From assembly GCF_026151205.1 (NCBI RefSeq), contig NC_087073.1:15953837-16017836 (forward strand): DNA of 64,000 nt. Direction: 5' to 3'. This DNA comes from Bolinopsis microptera. Taxonomy: Eukaryota; Ctenophora; Tentaculata; Lobata; Bolinopsidae. This document shows positions 38,201 through 49,500 of this stretch, in pieces. The position numbers were made by a program, and so were the translations under genes. Under the pieces are notes generated by a model. The model did not search any database, had not been told where the DNA came from, and was given only the letters and a program-made list of their open reading frames with translations. Every line of letters starts with the position of its first letter. Position 1 is the stretch's first letter.

Positions 38201-38588
38201 TACCACAGCGATGGAGATAGAGCTGTTGGCCGCTTGCGTTCCCGAAAGTACAAGAGTTAAAATAATTAAAGAACTTGACCCGGACGAGGTCGGCGAGGTG
38301 CGTCTAAAACTTTTGTCCTGTTTTTATTATTATTGATGATTAATATTATGTTGATTTGGTCTTTTATTGATAGCGATACGTAGACCGTAGCGAATATGGT
38401 GAAAATAACGAAAAGTTTATCTGTCTTTAAACTAGAACGGCGGCAGGACGACCGCTTCACGTACTTTAAGTCTAAAAGTATTGTCTCTGTTACGTAACGC
38501 TAAAATATACGCCCGTGGAACTCCCGCGTTAGGTAGAAAAATAAACAAGCAAAACGTCCTGGCTTCAGGAACCAATGAGATGCAATAG
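29219..38588 (+). CDS. Unrecognised ~830-residue acidic, partly disordered protein, ~18 exons
   Basis: Start ATG 29219 (in-frame TGA just upstream). Exons: 29219-29387, 29501-29597, 29686-29836, 29969-30067, 30329-30495, 30837-31018, 31167-31255, 31407-31652, 32154-32306, 32616-32670, 32799-32930, 33097-33211, 33418-33529, 35799-36006, 36248-36405, 36995-37064, 38148-38297, 38436-38588 (TAG). Residues ~1-230 are basic and helical; exons 6-11 are Ser/Pro/Thr- and Asp/Glu-rich with polyproline-type PTPTPPPTPPPEPP. Exons 13-14 are charged helix (MEEEMLRQMKEDRQLEKQER); exons 14-15 could be a degenerate EF-hand pair without canonical loops. The phase at 33211/33418 does not match: an interposed 41-nt segment (33313-33353) fixes the phase but adds an in-frame TGA. 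All other junctions join cleanly. I do not recognise the family. Confidence 0.72.
33860..34325. repeat. ~60-70-bp minisatellite with acceptor-like unit, about 7 copies
   Basis: Imperfect units built on GAAGAAGTTTCCTGTTTTTT, then ACAG, then ACGTACTTCTAAACAATCTG and TTCGTTCAACAGTTT, in the 2.3-kb intron 33530-35798. Most units contain a T-rich tract ending in ACAG, a 3'-splice-site look-alike on the gene's strand. Confidence 0.85.
37232..38014. mobile_element. Non-autonomous inverted-repeat element with 8-bp target duplication
   Basis: A 783-bp insertion in the intron before the exon at 38148, flanked by direct repeats CTATACTT (37224-37231 and 38015-38022). Ends are inverted: a G-run followed by GTCCAAGGGGAACTTTGGGG on the left and the complement ending in a C-run on the right. 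Subterminal DNA is packed with TTCCCCAAA/TTTGGGGAA arrays. The interior has two copies of a ~115-bp segment (about 37355-37470 and 37566-37680) sharing CATTAATGTTAACATGTATG. No protein is encoded. Confidence 0.8.
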
Positions 38589-39477
38589 TTAAGAAGAACG
38601 ATTTCCAAAAGGTGGTAAAGCATTACTTAAGAAATGCTTAGCTAGAGGTTTCAACTTTAATCTCAGATGTAATTCTGGTTATTTATATTATCTGAGAGCT
38701 TTGAAGGGGGCGATGAAGAGGGGCAAAAAACAAGAGAGGAAGCTGAAGAAGTGTAGTTATGAATGTGAGCCGGGGTACCAGACACTGCGTCTCGTCCTTC
38801 AAGGACAAGATTATTGATAGTATCAGACAGATTAAGAACGTTGAACTACCTTGAAATTGAAACATTGTAAATTACAAATATTTTTCACACAATTGCGGTG
38901 CAAATTTTATTTCTTATAATTTTCACGTACCTTATGAGACATATTTATGTTCTACATAATTCCGGTGACCTAAATGATTTGGGAACGAAAATATTGGAAT
39001 TTTTATCGAAAACCGCCATATTTCGCCACAAATCCCCAAATCATGGTATTTTGGGATTTTTTTATCTCCTTATTTTACAAAAAATGAAACCCAATATTTG
39101 AGAAAATTAAATACAAAAATCTTTTAGTGTTCATTAATTGTTTGATGAATCATATTTATAACTTACTATTTTGATCAGCTGATAGTAAATCAATAAAGCC
39201 ATAACTAAGGAAAATACGTGAAAAATAATTTGGGGAAAATAATGATGTTGACCCCTAAATTTTGGTAATCCGAAAATATGGTGTTTTTTTTTTCGAAAAA
39301 CCACCGACTTTCGTACCATTTAAATATGTCTTGCAAGGTATATAGAATAAAACAACGAGTATAAAATGTTATATATTGAACAATATAGATTAAACAATCT
39401 TATATTTCAAAGCAATGTTAAATTTTCATATTGGATTTTAATTTATCGATAGAAAATAAATAGTTCAGTTAGCTGTT
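38589..39477. other. Intergenic, nothing recognised
   Basis: AT-rich spacer between two convergent genes: the plus-strand gene ending at 38588 and the minus-strand nitric oxide synthase. Confidence 0.4.
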
Positions 39478-39483
39478 TTTATT
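39478..39483 (-). promoter_or_regulatory. Candidate poly(A) signal for NOS
   Basis: AATAAA on the minus strand about 250 nt beyond the NOS stop codon. It is the nearest one seen. Confidence 0.35.
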
Positions 39484-39732
39484 CTCAGAATTAGCATATC
39501 TAGATATTGATGCGGTAATTACAAAAGATTTTTCAATAATTTTGGTTATTAGTTTTTGTAAAACACCTTTTCATAATCAGTAACGTATGTCAAGTTAATT
39601 TTCATGCGCATGCAAAGGCGTAGCTTTACGTGTAATGAACTGTTATTATACACGCATGGCCTCCATACATTTGCATCAGTTCTAGCGAACAATACTTTAT
39701 CTTAACAAAACTGTTACAAGTTTGTAAAATGT

Positions 39733-42700
39733 TCAACCGAATTTCTCCTCCTGGTACCGCTTGCGACACATCATCTCCTGTAGCGAAACACACCCTTGCT
39801 CCAGTAGAGTCTTCTCCAGCTGACCCCTGACTCCACCCACCGCCTCACTTCCTCCACACGAGTACATGTAACCACCATCCCGAGACACTCTAGCTACAAC
39901 CTCTCCTTGCTCTGCTATGAGATCCTGGACATAACCCTTCTTTGCTAACACTGTCGTGAGACCTGTTTTTCTCACTGCTTTCCAATTTTGACCGGGCATC
40001 TTGAAGTTAGGCTCTGTTCTCGAGTAGGCTGCTACGAGATCTTGGACACGACTCTTCTTGAACATTTTCTTAGCCTCTATTTTTATCTCTACTCTCCCAT
40101 TTTGACCGGGTTTCTTGCAGTCTGGCTCTGATCTTGAGTAGGCTCTGAAGGTCTTTATGTTCAGCACAGTAGCAGCACTCTCCAGCAGTGAGTTAAGGAA
40201 ATCATGTTCTTTGTATCTGCAGCCGTGGAAGATGAAGATGGGTCCTGTCTTAATGCCTGTACGGGCAGCTCGTTCCCGGGCATCGATAAACGACATGAAG
40301 GGAGCAAAGCCAGATCCAACTGACACAAGAAGCAAAGGGAGTCTTGAGTCCTGTGGCAGCCTCATCTGCTCGTCACCTTTGGAGAGGTAACCCTGAATCT
40401 TCTCGCCCAGGGGTGCTTGTCTCACGAAATCAGAGGTCAATCCTCTGACCATCTTACCGTCACTCATGAATTCATGCAAGGCAATCAAAATGTTCAGGGT
40501 ATGGCTATCATTTTGACACGAGGCTATACTAAAAAGTCGTCTCTTGATTGTGGGTATTTGCCCGATGAACTTAGCGCTGTCCAATTCTTCTAATTGATCC
40601 TCCCTGCTTGTTTTGTGTCCGTTCTCACCATTTTTGTCGTCTTTCTCAAGGGTTTCATGTAAATTAGCTGGTATTTGTTTGAGATCTGCCACATTGCCAA
40701 AGAATTCGTCTATGGTAAGTCCTGAATAATTGGGATTCCATTGTCGCCAAGGCTCATGGATCGCTATCTTTTCTTCGATTATTAACGGGATACTGCTGAA
40801 AGGAACATCAGAAAGACGTCGCACGATCTTTTCTTTAACAGATGATAAGTTTTTAGGGAAGATTCCTATGTGTTGTCCAGGAAGAAAGAGTAGCATGTCA
40901 CGTTTGGGATCGGCGTTATAAGATAGAGTAAGCAAATAGTACTTCTCTGATGCACCGTCCGGAGACAGGCTTTTCTTTGCTTTTACCGTAAACTCGAACA
41001 TCTTCTCCGAAGGACCTATTTCCTCTTGGAAACACTCACTCAGGCTTCTCTTGTCCGAGTACCGCCATCTGTAAACTTTGTCTAAGGTCGCACCTTCAAT
41101 AGCAGTGTCCTGTGGCCGTCCACTCAAAGGTAAGTAATCCTTGCAGCATTTCTCATACAATGCTTTAATCCAATTGTCGAATTCTAGCTTTTGGTTCCCT
41201 TGATCGTCGCCGAATCCAACTTCAGTGATGCGCGTTCCTCCCCCGATCTCCATTTCTCTATCAAGGGTCTTTCCAAAATTTGCAAAAGTTTCTATGTACT
41301 GAGAAGATCCCAGTCCAAATACTGCGAACTGCATGCCGTCAAAACGATAGGATTTGTTGAGGAGGTTCCTGTGGAATTCCTCCGCCATTGAAGGGGGTCC
41401 TCCTTCTCCAAAAGTAGAAGCAATGGCTATAACGATGTCAGAGCAATCAATGCACTTCTGAAGGCCGTCTTTATTGGTAATTGAAGTGATTGGTAGGATA
41501 GACGCGCTAAACGCCTTGACGAATAGTGACTCAGCGGTCCTAGCATAACTCAAAGCGGTGCCCCCTTCAGTGGCATACACTATGGTCGCTCGTTTTCTTT
41601 CTTTGAAACGTTCCCTCATCATTTCAAGGCATTTCATGACCGTTGTAGCCAACGCACGAAAAGATACTTTGTTCCGACGTTTCCTGAAGAACATCTCAGG
41701 GCCTGGCTGGTATTCATAAGATGGTGACAGGGTATACCGTAGCATCTCCTGATGGAAGGTGGGTACCAGACCACCTGACATTGGTGGAACCACCCAGAGC
41801 CAATCTGTAGGACACCCTCCTCTTGTCCTCATTTCTTCCTTCATAAATAGGTGGAAACTGTCTGAAAGTGTAAAGTGATCCGTCATGGAGACGCGAGCAA
41901 GTTTGAAGCTGTGGTAAACTGCCCTTGTCAGTTCCGTAGCCACTGTACATTTCCAATAGGTAGAGTTCTTCGAAACATCCAACTTTAACGCCCTCCCGAT
42001 AGGTTCCATAAGATTGTATCTAGACTCAGCCAGCAGATTCATTATGGAAATCTCAGTGTCCTGGAAGAAACCGGCGACTTGATTGCAGGTATATTGGATA
42101 CCTCCTGCCTCTAACATCATTGAGCTTACTGAAGGTATTGCATACCATTGTAGACCCAGCTTAGTAATTTCTGGTTCTGTGGGATGAGTAATATCGACTA
42201 CATACCCTTTGATGTCATTCGGTATCTCAAATACCTCCGTATTTTGGTTGGCATCCGTAATTATGATGGGGAGTAACTCAAAGTTACCCTCCTTTATAGG
42301 CTTCCAGCCTAAACTCTTGGCAAGGTTGGCAAGATAAACGTTCTTAGGGTCACCAATAACATCTCCATTTTCCTTTTCAAAACCTGCGAAAGCGAGCAGA
42401 ACACCATTCCAAACTCTTATTCCCGGTGTATCTTTGGCTTCCATGTATCGTTGACGAAATACAATGGCAGATGGGTTTACCTGACCCCCATTATACGACA
42501 CCCTCAGATTTCTGCAGATAGCATCGAAGACGTCTCGACAAGATGATGCTTTTCTTGCATCAACTACTGTCAAGGTTTTCCAGAGGTGTCGCCCGACGCA
42601 GCGTGGTGCGTTCCTCCAGGCAGTTTTAGCGGCCCAGCTGAGCTCCTCAGCAGTGTGCTCGTAATCACCGGTGGCCTCCATCGTACTTAATGCCTGAGTT

Positions 42701-42951
42701 ACTCTAACTTTCTTTGTTAAGATGGGGTTACAGAGTTCCAAGTCAGCGTAATAGTTATCGAAGAACTTGTTCATTTGGACGATGGCTTCTGCTTGAGTGA
42801 GAGGACCCCGTCCGCTAGTTAGCATCTTTGAGCCTTGGCAGGGTGCCCAGGGTCCGAACTTGTCCCGACTATCTTTGTGTAGAGAATCAGTCAAGGGTAC
42901 TGAAGCATCACATCTGAAGTCATTCAGTTCTACGTTCTTCTTGAACGACAT
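39733..42951 (-). CDS. NOS: Nitric oxide synthase, intronless
   Basis: Makes NO and citrulline from arginine using NADPH, FMN, FAD, heme and tetrahydrobiopterin. The open frame extends up to an ATG at 43020 (1,095 codons), but a TATA box at 43033-43026 would place transcription start near 43000, so the second Met (MSFKK, 42951) is preferred. Counting from the longer frame: heme Cys141 (RNAPRCVGRH), substrate Glu304 (SVSSMMLEAGG), pterin-site Trp region (DWLWVVPPMSGG, ~407), basic calmodulin-type helix ~447-478, FMN loop YATEGGTA (482), FAD motif RLFS (828), NADPH-site GSGFAPF (~902). It lacks the autoinhibitory FMN-domain insert of constitutive vertebrate NOS, and the first Cys of the zinc CxxxxC appears absent (FGPWAPC). 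Residues 960-997 and 998-1036 are tandem copies. No intron interrupts it, unlike its neighbours. Confidence 0.93.
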   Translation of the reverse strand: MSFKKNVELNDFRCDASVPLTDSLHKDSRDKFGPWAPCQGSKMLTSGRGPLTQAEAIVQMNKFFDNYYADLELCNPILTKKVRVTQALSTMEATGDYEHTAEELSWAAKTAWRNAPRCVGRHLWKTLTVVDARKASSCRDVFDAICRNLRVSYNGGQVNPSAIVFRQRYMEAKDTPGIRVWNGVLLAFAGFEKENGDVIGDPKNVYLANLAKSLGWKPIKEGNFELLPIIITDANQNTEVFEIPNDIKGYVVDITHPTEPEITKLGLQWYAIPSVSSMMLEAGGIQYTCNQVAGFFQDTEISIMNLLAESRYNLMEPIGRALKLDVSKNSTYWKCTVATELTRAVYHSFKLARVSMTDHFTLSDSFHLFMKEEMRTRGGCPTDWLWVVPPMSGGLVPTFHQEMLRYTLSPSYEYQPGPEMFFRKRRNKVSFRALATTVMKCLEMMRERFKERKRATIVYATEGGTALSYARTAESLFVKAFSASILPITSITNKDGLQKCIDCSDIVIAIASTFGEGGPPSMAEEFHRNLLNKSYRFDGMQFAVFGLGSSQYIETFANFGKTLDREMEIGGGTRITEVGFGDDQGNQKLEFDNWIKALYEKCCKDYLPLSGRPQDTAIEGATLDKVYRWRYSDKRSLSECFQEEIGPSEKMFEFTVKAKKSLSPDGASEKYYLLTLSYNADPKRDMLLFLPGQHIGIFPKNLSSVKEKIVRRLSDVPFSSIPLIIEEKIAIHEPWRQWNPNYSGLTIDEFFGNVADLKQIPANLHETLEKDDKNGENGHKTSREDQLEELDSAKFIGQIPTIKRRLFSIASCQNDSHTLNILIALHEFMSDGKMVRGLTSDFVRQAPLGEKIQGYLSKGDEQMRLPQDSRLPLLLVSVGSGFAPFMSFIDARERAARTGIKTGPIFIFHGCRYKEHDFLNSLLESAATVLNIKTFRAYSRSEPDCKKPGQNGRVEIKIEAKKMFKKSRVQDLVAAYSRTEPNFKMPGQNWKAVRKTGLTTVLAKKGYVQDLIAEQGEVVARVSRDGGYMYSCGGSEAVGGVRGQLEKTLLEQGCVSLQEMMCRKRYQEEKFG

Positions 42952-43025
42952 ATTATCTGGGTACAAAATATTAGTATGTGATAAGAAATATAAATCCTGT
43001 TGAAACAAGGTAAGGGACATGAAAG

Positions 43026-43033
43026 CTTTTATA
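43026..43033 (-). promoter_or_regulatory. TATA box of NOS
   Basis: TATAAAAG on the minus strand, about 75 nt upstream of the preferred NOS start at 42951 and 6 nt upstream of the first in-frame ATG. A CAG-ended pyrimidine tract (TTGTTTCAACAG) at about 43013-43002 leaves a 5' UTR intron possible instead. Confidence 0.5.
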
Positions 43034-44679
43034 CATTTATGTAATTGCTTTGCAGGTGTGTAATTAGAACAGTAATCGTTTTTATAGATCGGAGAATTTG
43101 TGAAAATTACACTCAGGGTGTTTCATAATAAGGCAGTACAATATTAAAAACTTAATGACTGTAGTCATCGTGCCAGCCTCGACCTGACGTAACTGAACTG
43201 ACATTAACTACCAGTAAACAGATTGTCAGATTCATTTTCAATAGCGAATGATAGTGCCACTTGAGCTGGCCGGTGTTCTCCTGGCTCCTGAGATTTGAGA
43301 ATATAGCCATACATCTTCCAACGCTAATATTCAATACGCTTCCGCAGTATTTCAACTGCCATTGGAACTGCCATAGAAAAATCTTTATGAATTATGACGT
43401 GAACGAATTCCCCTAATTATCGTGCTCAGATCATGGTATTAAAGGGGTTTACACCAAAACAGGGGATTATGTCGGCCAACCGAAATGACCTCATAGGAAT
43501 TTCAGTGACCATCTAGCGCACCGTTTCCACACCAAAAAATTTTTATTCGAGAATACCTATTTCTGTAATCGAACATTTCCTGGTTAAAGTGCATTTTTCG
43601 GAAAAGCATAATTTGTTTTGTTGAGATATAAGTCAATCATTTGATGATATATCAAGCTGAAATGTTGCACGAAGTTTATTCATATCTTGTTCAAGATGTG
43701 TGTAAAATCTTGATATCGTATCTAATCTGAATAGGCTGTGTTTCTATAAAATTCGTAAAGTCAGTTCTTACTTGAGCTGGACTTTACAAATCAAAGCTAT
43801 GGCAAACAAGGCACGTCAAATGGCCGCATGGGTATTAAGTGTCTTCCACACCATAAGTTCTACTATCATGTTGACACTATACAAGTCCATGGTACGCCGT
43901 TTACTCGAATAGTAATTCTGCTGCCCATTATGAAATCCTTACTATATATAAAGCGAGACGATATATATGGACACGTTCATTTGAGTTTGAGGATATTGGT
44001 AAACAAAAATAATAGCGTTTTCGACGATAGTGGATTAATTTTAACATCTATTAACCTAGCACGTTCAGAAGTTCTGAAAATTAGCCACGTAACCCATAAT
44101 CCCATATGCACTGCTCAGAAAGAAAATCTATTGTTGTTAGGCACTATAACGTTTCAAATGTCACATTTTGTATGACTTAGTTAACTGCAGTTGTCTAATT
44201 ATCATTCCTTGGTCTGAAATATAGTAGATTAGGTCAATCTAACAATTATGATGCAACATTGGTTAAAGGGCACGGATCGAACAGTTACAAGGCAATATTT
44301 GGGTAACTTTGTCACACTCAGAATACATCCCTCTATTCTAATGTGAGGTGTCCTCAAAACCCTTTTAACTCATTATTTGATGGTTGATCTACCAACCATA
44401 GCCCTAAAATATGTTGTTTTGAATAGTTAGCTAATACAGGCACTTGGTTATTGGGAAATGAGGTTAATTCTGTCACAATATATGGAATTTTAAATTTTGG
44501 GCGAATTATTTATATCTGATTTTGGTTTGAAAGGCGGGAAAACTTTATATGATGACAATGTAGTTGATGAAAGTTAAGATAAGTTGATGTTTACATTGTC
44601 ACAAAAAATGATACGAAATCGTAAATAGGTTTAAAATAATGATTATAAAATGAAATAGTCTCCTATAATTACTCTTATA

Positions 44680-45400
44680 ATAACTGATGTGACAAAATAA
44701 ACATGTCTTGCCCCTATTTTGAAGATCTATATATTCTATAACTCTATTAGAATTCAACATTCTTTCAGAAAAAATTGGTAAAATTATATTGTCCAGAACA
44801 TCAGAGCTCAAGTTTAACAATTTTAGGTTAAATTTGTCAAAGTCACTAAAAATGTGACAAAATTAACTTTTCCCGCCCCAATAATTTCAAGATAGTGTGT
44901 AAAAATTAGCATAGGTGATAGGCTGCTTTATTACCTATATAAATCAATCCAAACTACAACATAATATATGTTAATGTGATGACGATTACCTAACTCTAAT
45001 AATAACTGATGTGACAAAGTAAACATGTCTTGCCTCTATTTTGAAGATCTATAACTCTATTAGAATTCAAGATTCTTTCAGAAACGATTGGTAGAATATT
45101 GTCCAGAACATCAGAGCTAAAGTTTAACAATTTTAGATTAATTTGTCAAAGACACTGAAAATTTGACAAAATTTACTTCCCTGCCCCAACAATATCAAGA
45201 TAGTGTGTAAAATTGGAATAGGATGCTTTATTGCCTATATTAATCGATCCAAACTACGAAAAAGATCTGTTAATCTGATGACGATTACCTAACTCTTATA
45301 ATAACTGATGTGCCAAAGTAAACATGTCTTGCCCCTATTATGAAGAACTATACCTATATTAGAATACTATGTAACTTTATCATCAAAAAAATTTCGATAT
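44680..45400. repeat. ~310-bp tandem repeat, about 2.3 copies
   Basis: Copies start near 44682, 44998 and 45300. Each has AACTGATGTG, then ACAAARTAAACATGTCTTGC, then (in the first two) ATTGTCCAGAACATCAGAGC and GATAGTGTGTAAAA. The third copy is partial. Confidence 0.85.
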
Positions 45401-46363
45401 ACTAGTTATTTTGCCAGCAAGGAGCTAACAGAGTTATAATAATTTTGTTGACGAAATTACCCTATTTTTGACCATGTTGCGGTAGTTTAATTGTGACACT
45501 GTTAACATATTACCGCCCGATATTGATTTATGTCACTGGTGCATGGTACTAGCAGTGTTGTTTGATCCATAGTAAGTAAAATAAGGGGTTTAAGCTGGTA
45601 TATCATTATTTGTTAAATTTCACACATGTTCAGATATCATCAAGATTATGTGACAAAGTAAACTTGTTTATGCCTTGTGTGTTTTAATTCCTTACGACTA
45701 TATGATATAATAACAATTCCTAGCACTTCCAGGCCATCAAATAAACCTACACTATTCAGCATTGCTTACCAGGGTGCCCTAAACATTCTTCACATATTTT
45801 CTTAAATGTGTGACAGAATAAACCTGAGTGCACCTAAACCATCTAACAAAAAAAGCCGGCAAATATGTAGGTAATGGTCATATTATGTACCCATCCAATC
45901 AACTGGACATTCAAAAATTTGGTCAAAAACGGCAGCAAGGGGTCCATATTTACTCCGTCACATGTTTATAGTGTGACGATGCAACCATTTCCGTGCCGGC
46001 CGTATTTAAGCGATATCTTATCACCTGATTAAGATATCGTTATGTGACAAAGTTAGCCTAGAAGATGAGACGATTATCCTAACCATCAAGGGTTTGTGTA
46101 ATTTTATAGTGTGACAAAGTCAACTACACTGTGCTTTTTAATAGGGTCACTTATATTTACCAATATCCTCAAACTCAAATGAACTTGTCCATATATATCC
46201 GAACCATTTTACTGACACCACGGCATCAACTTTAACACAACTTTCCGCAAAAACCGTGAATGATATACAACTTAAACTTTTTTGACTGGTTCAAATTAGG
46301 TAATTATCCAATTAACTGATTCTCTGACGTGACAATTTTAGCAGCAAACGTTTTGTCATTGAT

Positions 46364-46452
46364 CATATTTATATGATCAATGACTGCAGATAGAAGGCTG
46401 CAGATTCACCAAGAGTGTTTATAAACACTTTTGGTGAATCTGCAGCCTTCTA
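46364..46452. repeat. Hairpin cluster
   Basis: A short palindrome (TGATCATATT/TATATGATCA, 46364-46383) is followed by a 62-nt inverted repeat, 46391-46452, with 31-nt arms starting TAGAAGGCTGCAGATTCACC and one mismatch. Confidence 0.85.
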
Positions 46453-46555
46453 CGATATTCACAACTAAATATATTCGACAAACAAGAACTGAGATTAGCA
46501 GTTAAATATTTGATGAAGCGTTCAAGTTATAGGAATGTGCTGTCAATACCGAGCA

Positions 46556-46591
46556 ATGGATTCCCAAAAGTTGCTACTTTTGGGAATCCAT
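46556..46591. repeat. 16-bp-arm hairpin
   Basis: ATGGATTCCCAAAAGT and its exact reverse complement around a 4-nt loop. Confidence 0.85.
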
Positions 46592-49500
46592 CGGTTCAAT
46601 TTTAGAAAGAAGCATTACTAAAAGGATACTCCCATCGACCATAGAGTTTTCTAAGGCTTGATTGTTGCAAGATAACCATTAAGTTAGGGCATACACGTGG
46701 AAAATATTGGAAAAGTTGGTCAGCCATAAGCGTCATCTAGTGACACTCAACAATTTGAAAAATCTTTTGTAAGCTGGTTTAAGTCAGAATTGTCTGTACT
46801 AAAATGAAAATTTGGATCCCTGAATCTTATGTCGTAAGATTATCGCGAGCCGCCACGCACCCTTAGAAATAAGCTAAGAAAAATTCTTCAACGTGAATAT
46901 TTTACTTATCAGACGGAGCTGAGATTAATAGTTAAATATTTCATTAAGCAACGAGCAGTTCAAGTTATAGGAATTTGCTGTCAGGTTTGAAGCCTTTTTG
47001 TTTTTGTCCCAAGGGGTCGTTCACATATTACGTTTATTCCAAATGCTTACGGTTGATTACTTCAAACTTCAAAGGTAGATCTGATGGGTACCACCAGTTC
47101 AAGTACTAAAGCATGTTTTTTTCGCAAAAAGGGCATACATCCTTTTTGCTTATATGATATCGACGACAACTCGAAAAATTAGAATTTAAGGGTATAATAT
47201 GATGCTTCATAAGTTGTAGATATTTATGGCCATTGCAAACAGTTTGCACCTAGTCTCTGTTACCTTAAATTTATCTAAATTTATAACCAACCTATATTTA
47301 TTTTCTCCAAATTAACTAATATGTAGCTTAAGGCCAATAAATTTGGTTCACAATAAATGTTGGTAACCATAATTTGAGTCACAAATTTTGCAAATTTTTA
47401 GTCTACAACGATTTTAGTCACATTTTTCGACTTTTCGAGACCATTTTCCATCCATTAATTTGATTTTTCCATTATTTAGCTAGTTTTTCCCGATTTTGCG
47501 CATAAAGTCATACTTTAAAATTTAACGTCAGGCATGTTTATTAAATGGTTTGTTGCAATAAAGAAATAAAACAAATCATTTGTATAATAAAATGCCATCT
47601 AATCTATCAATTCGGTAATGAGAACCCGTCTGACAATTACATTATATTAAATATAAACAATGTAAGCTCAATATTATTCATGTCATATAATATGCTCTAC
47701 TGAAATTTTGGTCTGCTTTTAAACTAGTCGCCAAAAAATTTAGTCTCAATAAATGGTTTAAAACAATTTTAGTAAACATTTTGACTAAATTTATGATAGA
47801 CTAAATTTGTCGTTCTTAAGGTAAGCCAAAAATCAAATTTTTGCTAATAGTTCGAAAAGTAGGTGTTTTAGGTCATATATTTCTTCCTAAGTTGTATATA
47901 ATTGTGATATTTGCAGTCTGAGCACTTTCAAACCATCATTCGCCTGCCATAATATGATCAATGCAGTCATTTTGTAACCCCTGTTGGGCTCTTGAGCTTC
48001 CTAATGGCATAAATATATTTGAAAAGTTTGGTTGTTAACACCTGATGAAAATGTGCTCTACACCTTTAAATAGAATCAACTGACGATTTTTCCGTGTTAA
48101 AACTTTTTTGGAGCATATTAGTTATTTTGGCCCAGTTTCAAAAACCCAAATCACGTGATAATTTTTCGGGCGAGTGAAATAATATGAACACAAATTAACA
48201 TGAGTTTCATTAGAGCATTAAATCGCGGTGTGCGTCATTACAGGATGCCATTTTACTATGGAGGCTTCAAATAAGTTAAATTTTACTTGAATAACGAATT
48301 TAAGGATATGGTATGTATTCAGTATTAGGTAATAGTTATTTTAATGTGGGTATAGTTGTAGGTATATGCTCCTATAAAATCACTAGATTGGGCATATAAT
48401 GCGTTCACAAAATAAAAACCATTACTACCCATGCAATTAGTGCTACCAAAATATAAATTTTGATAACTGCACCACTAATCAACTAATCGTCAATTTCCGT
48501 ATACTATGAAATGCATGCAATATTCCCAAAAATAATTGAACTCTTGTCCATGCCATGTATTCATTGGCAGTTGGTGCAAATACCAATCTTCTCTCCAAAT
48601 GTGATTATCTTGATCGTGTGTTATTGACGTGAAATTCGGGAACAGAAATCTTCTTGAAAATCTATAAATAGAATGTAAAACATTCTTCAGGGCGGTCAGT
48701 AGACTACCTTGTGAGTTGTAGTATGTAGTCATCCGTGCCAATAATCAAAATATTGATTGTAATGCTGAGCACTTTTACTATTATATTACTGACACTGTCA
48801 ACACTACTATGTAACAAATAATTCGGTCCCACTATTAAGCATTCGCTAAGGATTTTCTCTTGGGCCCTGAGAATCTGGAAGTAGGATCATTCTATGTGTT
48901 TTTTCTATGCTGATTCCGAAACAACCCCATGACATAGGGTTAAAACGCTTCCCTGAGGAGTTATGAGTAAAAAAACTGGTTTGGTCACCTGTGACCTGAT
49001 AGCCTAGTAAACAATATATTTAATGTTGCCATGGGGTGGCTAGTCACCATTCATCACTAGTTTTACTGCCTCTTTATATTTTATATAATATATTATATTA
49101 TAGGTAACATGTGCTTAATAACTTTAAGTTTAATTGATTACCATTTATACGTTTACCTGCATTAAGAAACAAGTCTGGTTATGCAACTGAAAATATGCGA
49201 TTAATGCTTCATTTTAAATAAAGTTCATTTGTCACCTATTGAAATTCTTTGTCGGGTTGAACAACTTTATTTTAAATCTAAAGCATCGAAACCATGGAAA
49301 CCTTACCCTACCTACTACCTTGAGAGAGGCCCCTTCAAAGGACTAACTTCGTCAGGTATTTTGCCCTCAGTCAGGTATTTTGCCCTCAATGTTTCCCATG
49401 ATACTGGCAAACCAGGCAGGCTTGATCGGTAGTAGTAGCTGAGCAGTACTTTTCCAAACAACTTGGGTAAAATGGTCCGTCGATTCCCAGCCAATATCAT

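Noticed and set aside
43828-44175. 115-codon plus-strand open frame
   Set aside because: Lies in repeat-like DNA, with no motif and no splice context.
46391-46452. MicroRNA gene
   Set aside because: The inverted repeat is nearly perfect with essentially no loop, more typical of a transposon remnant; no expression evidence is available from sequence.
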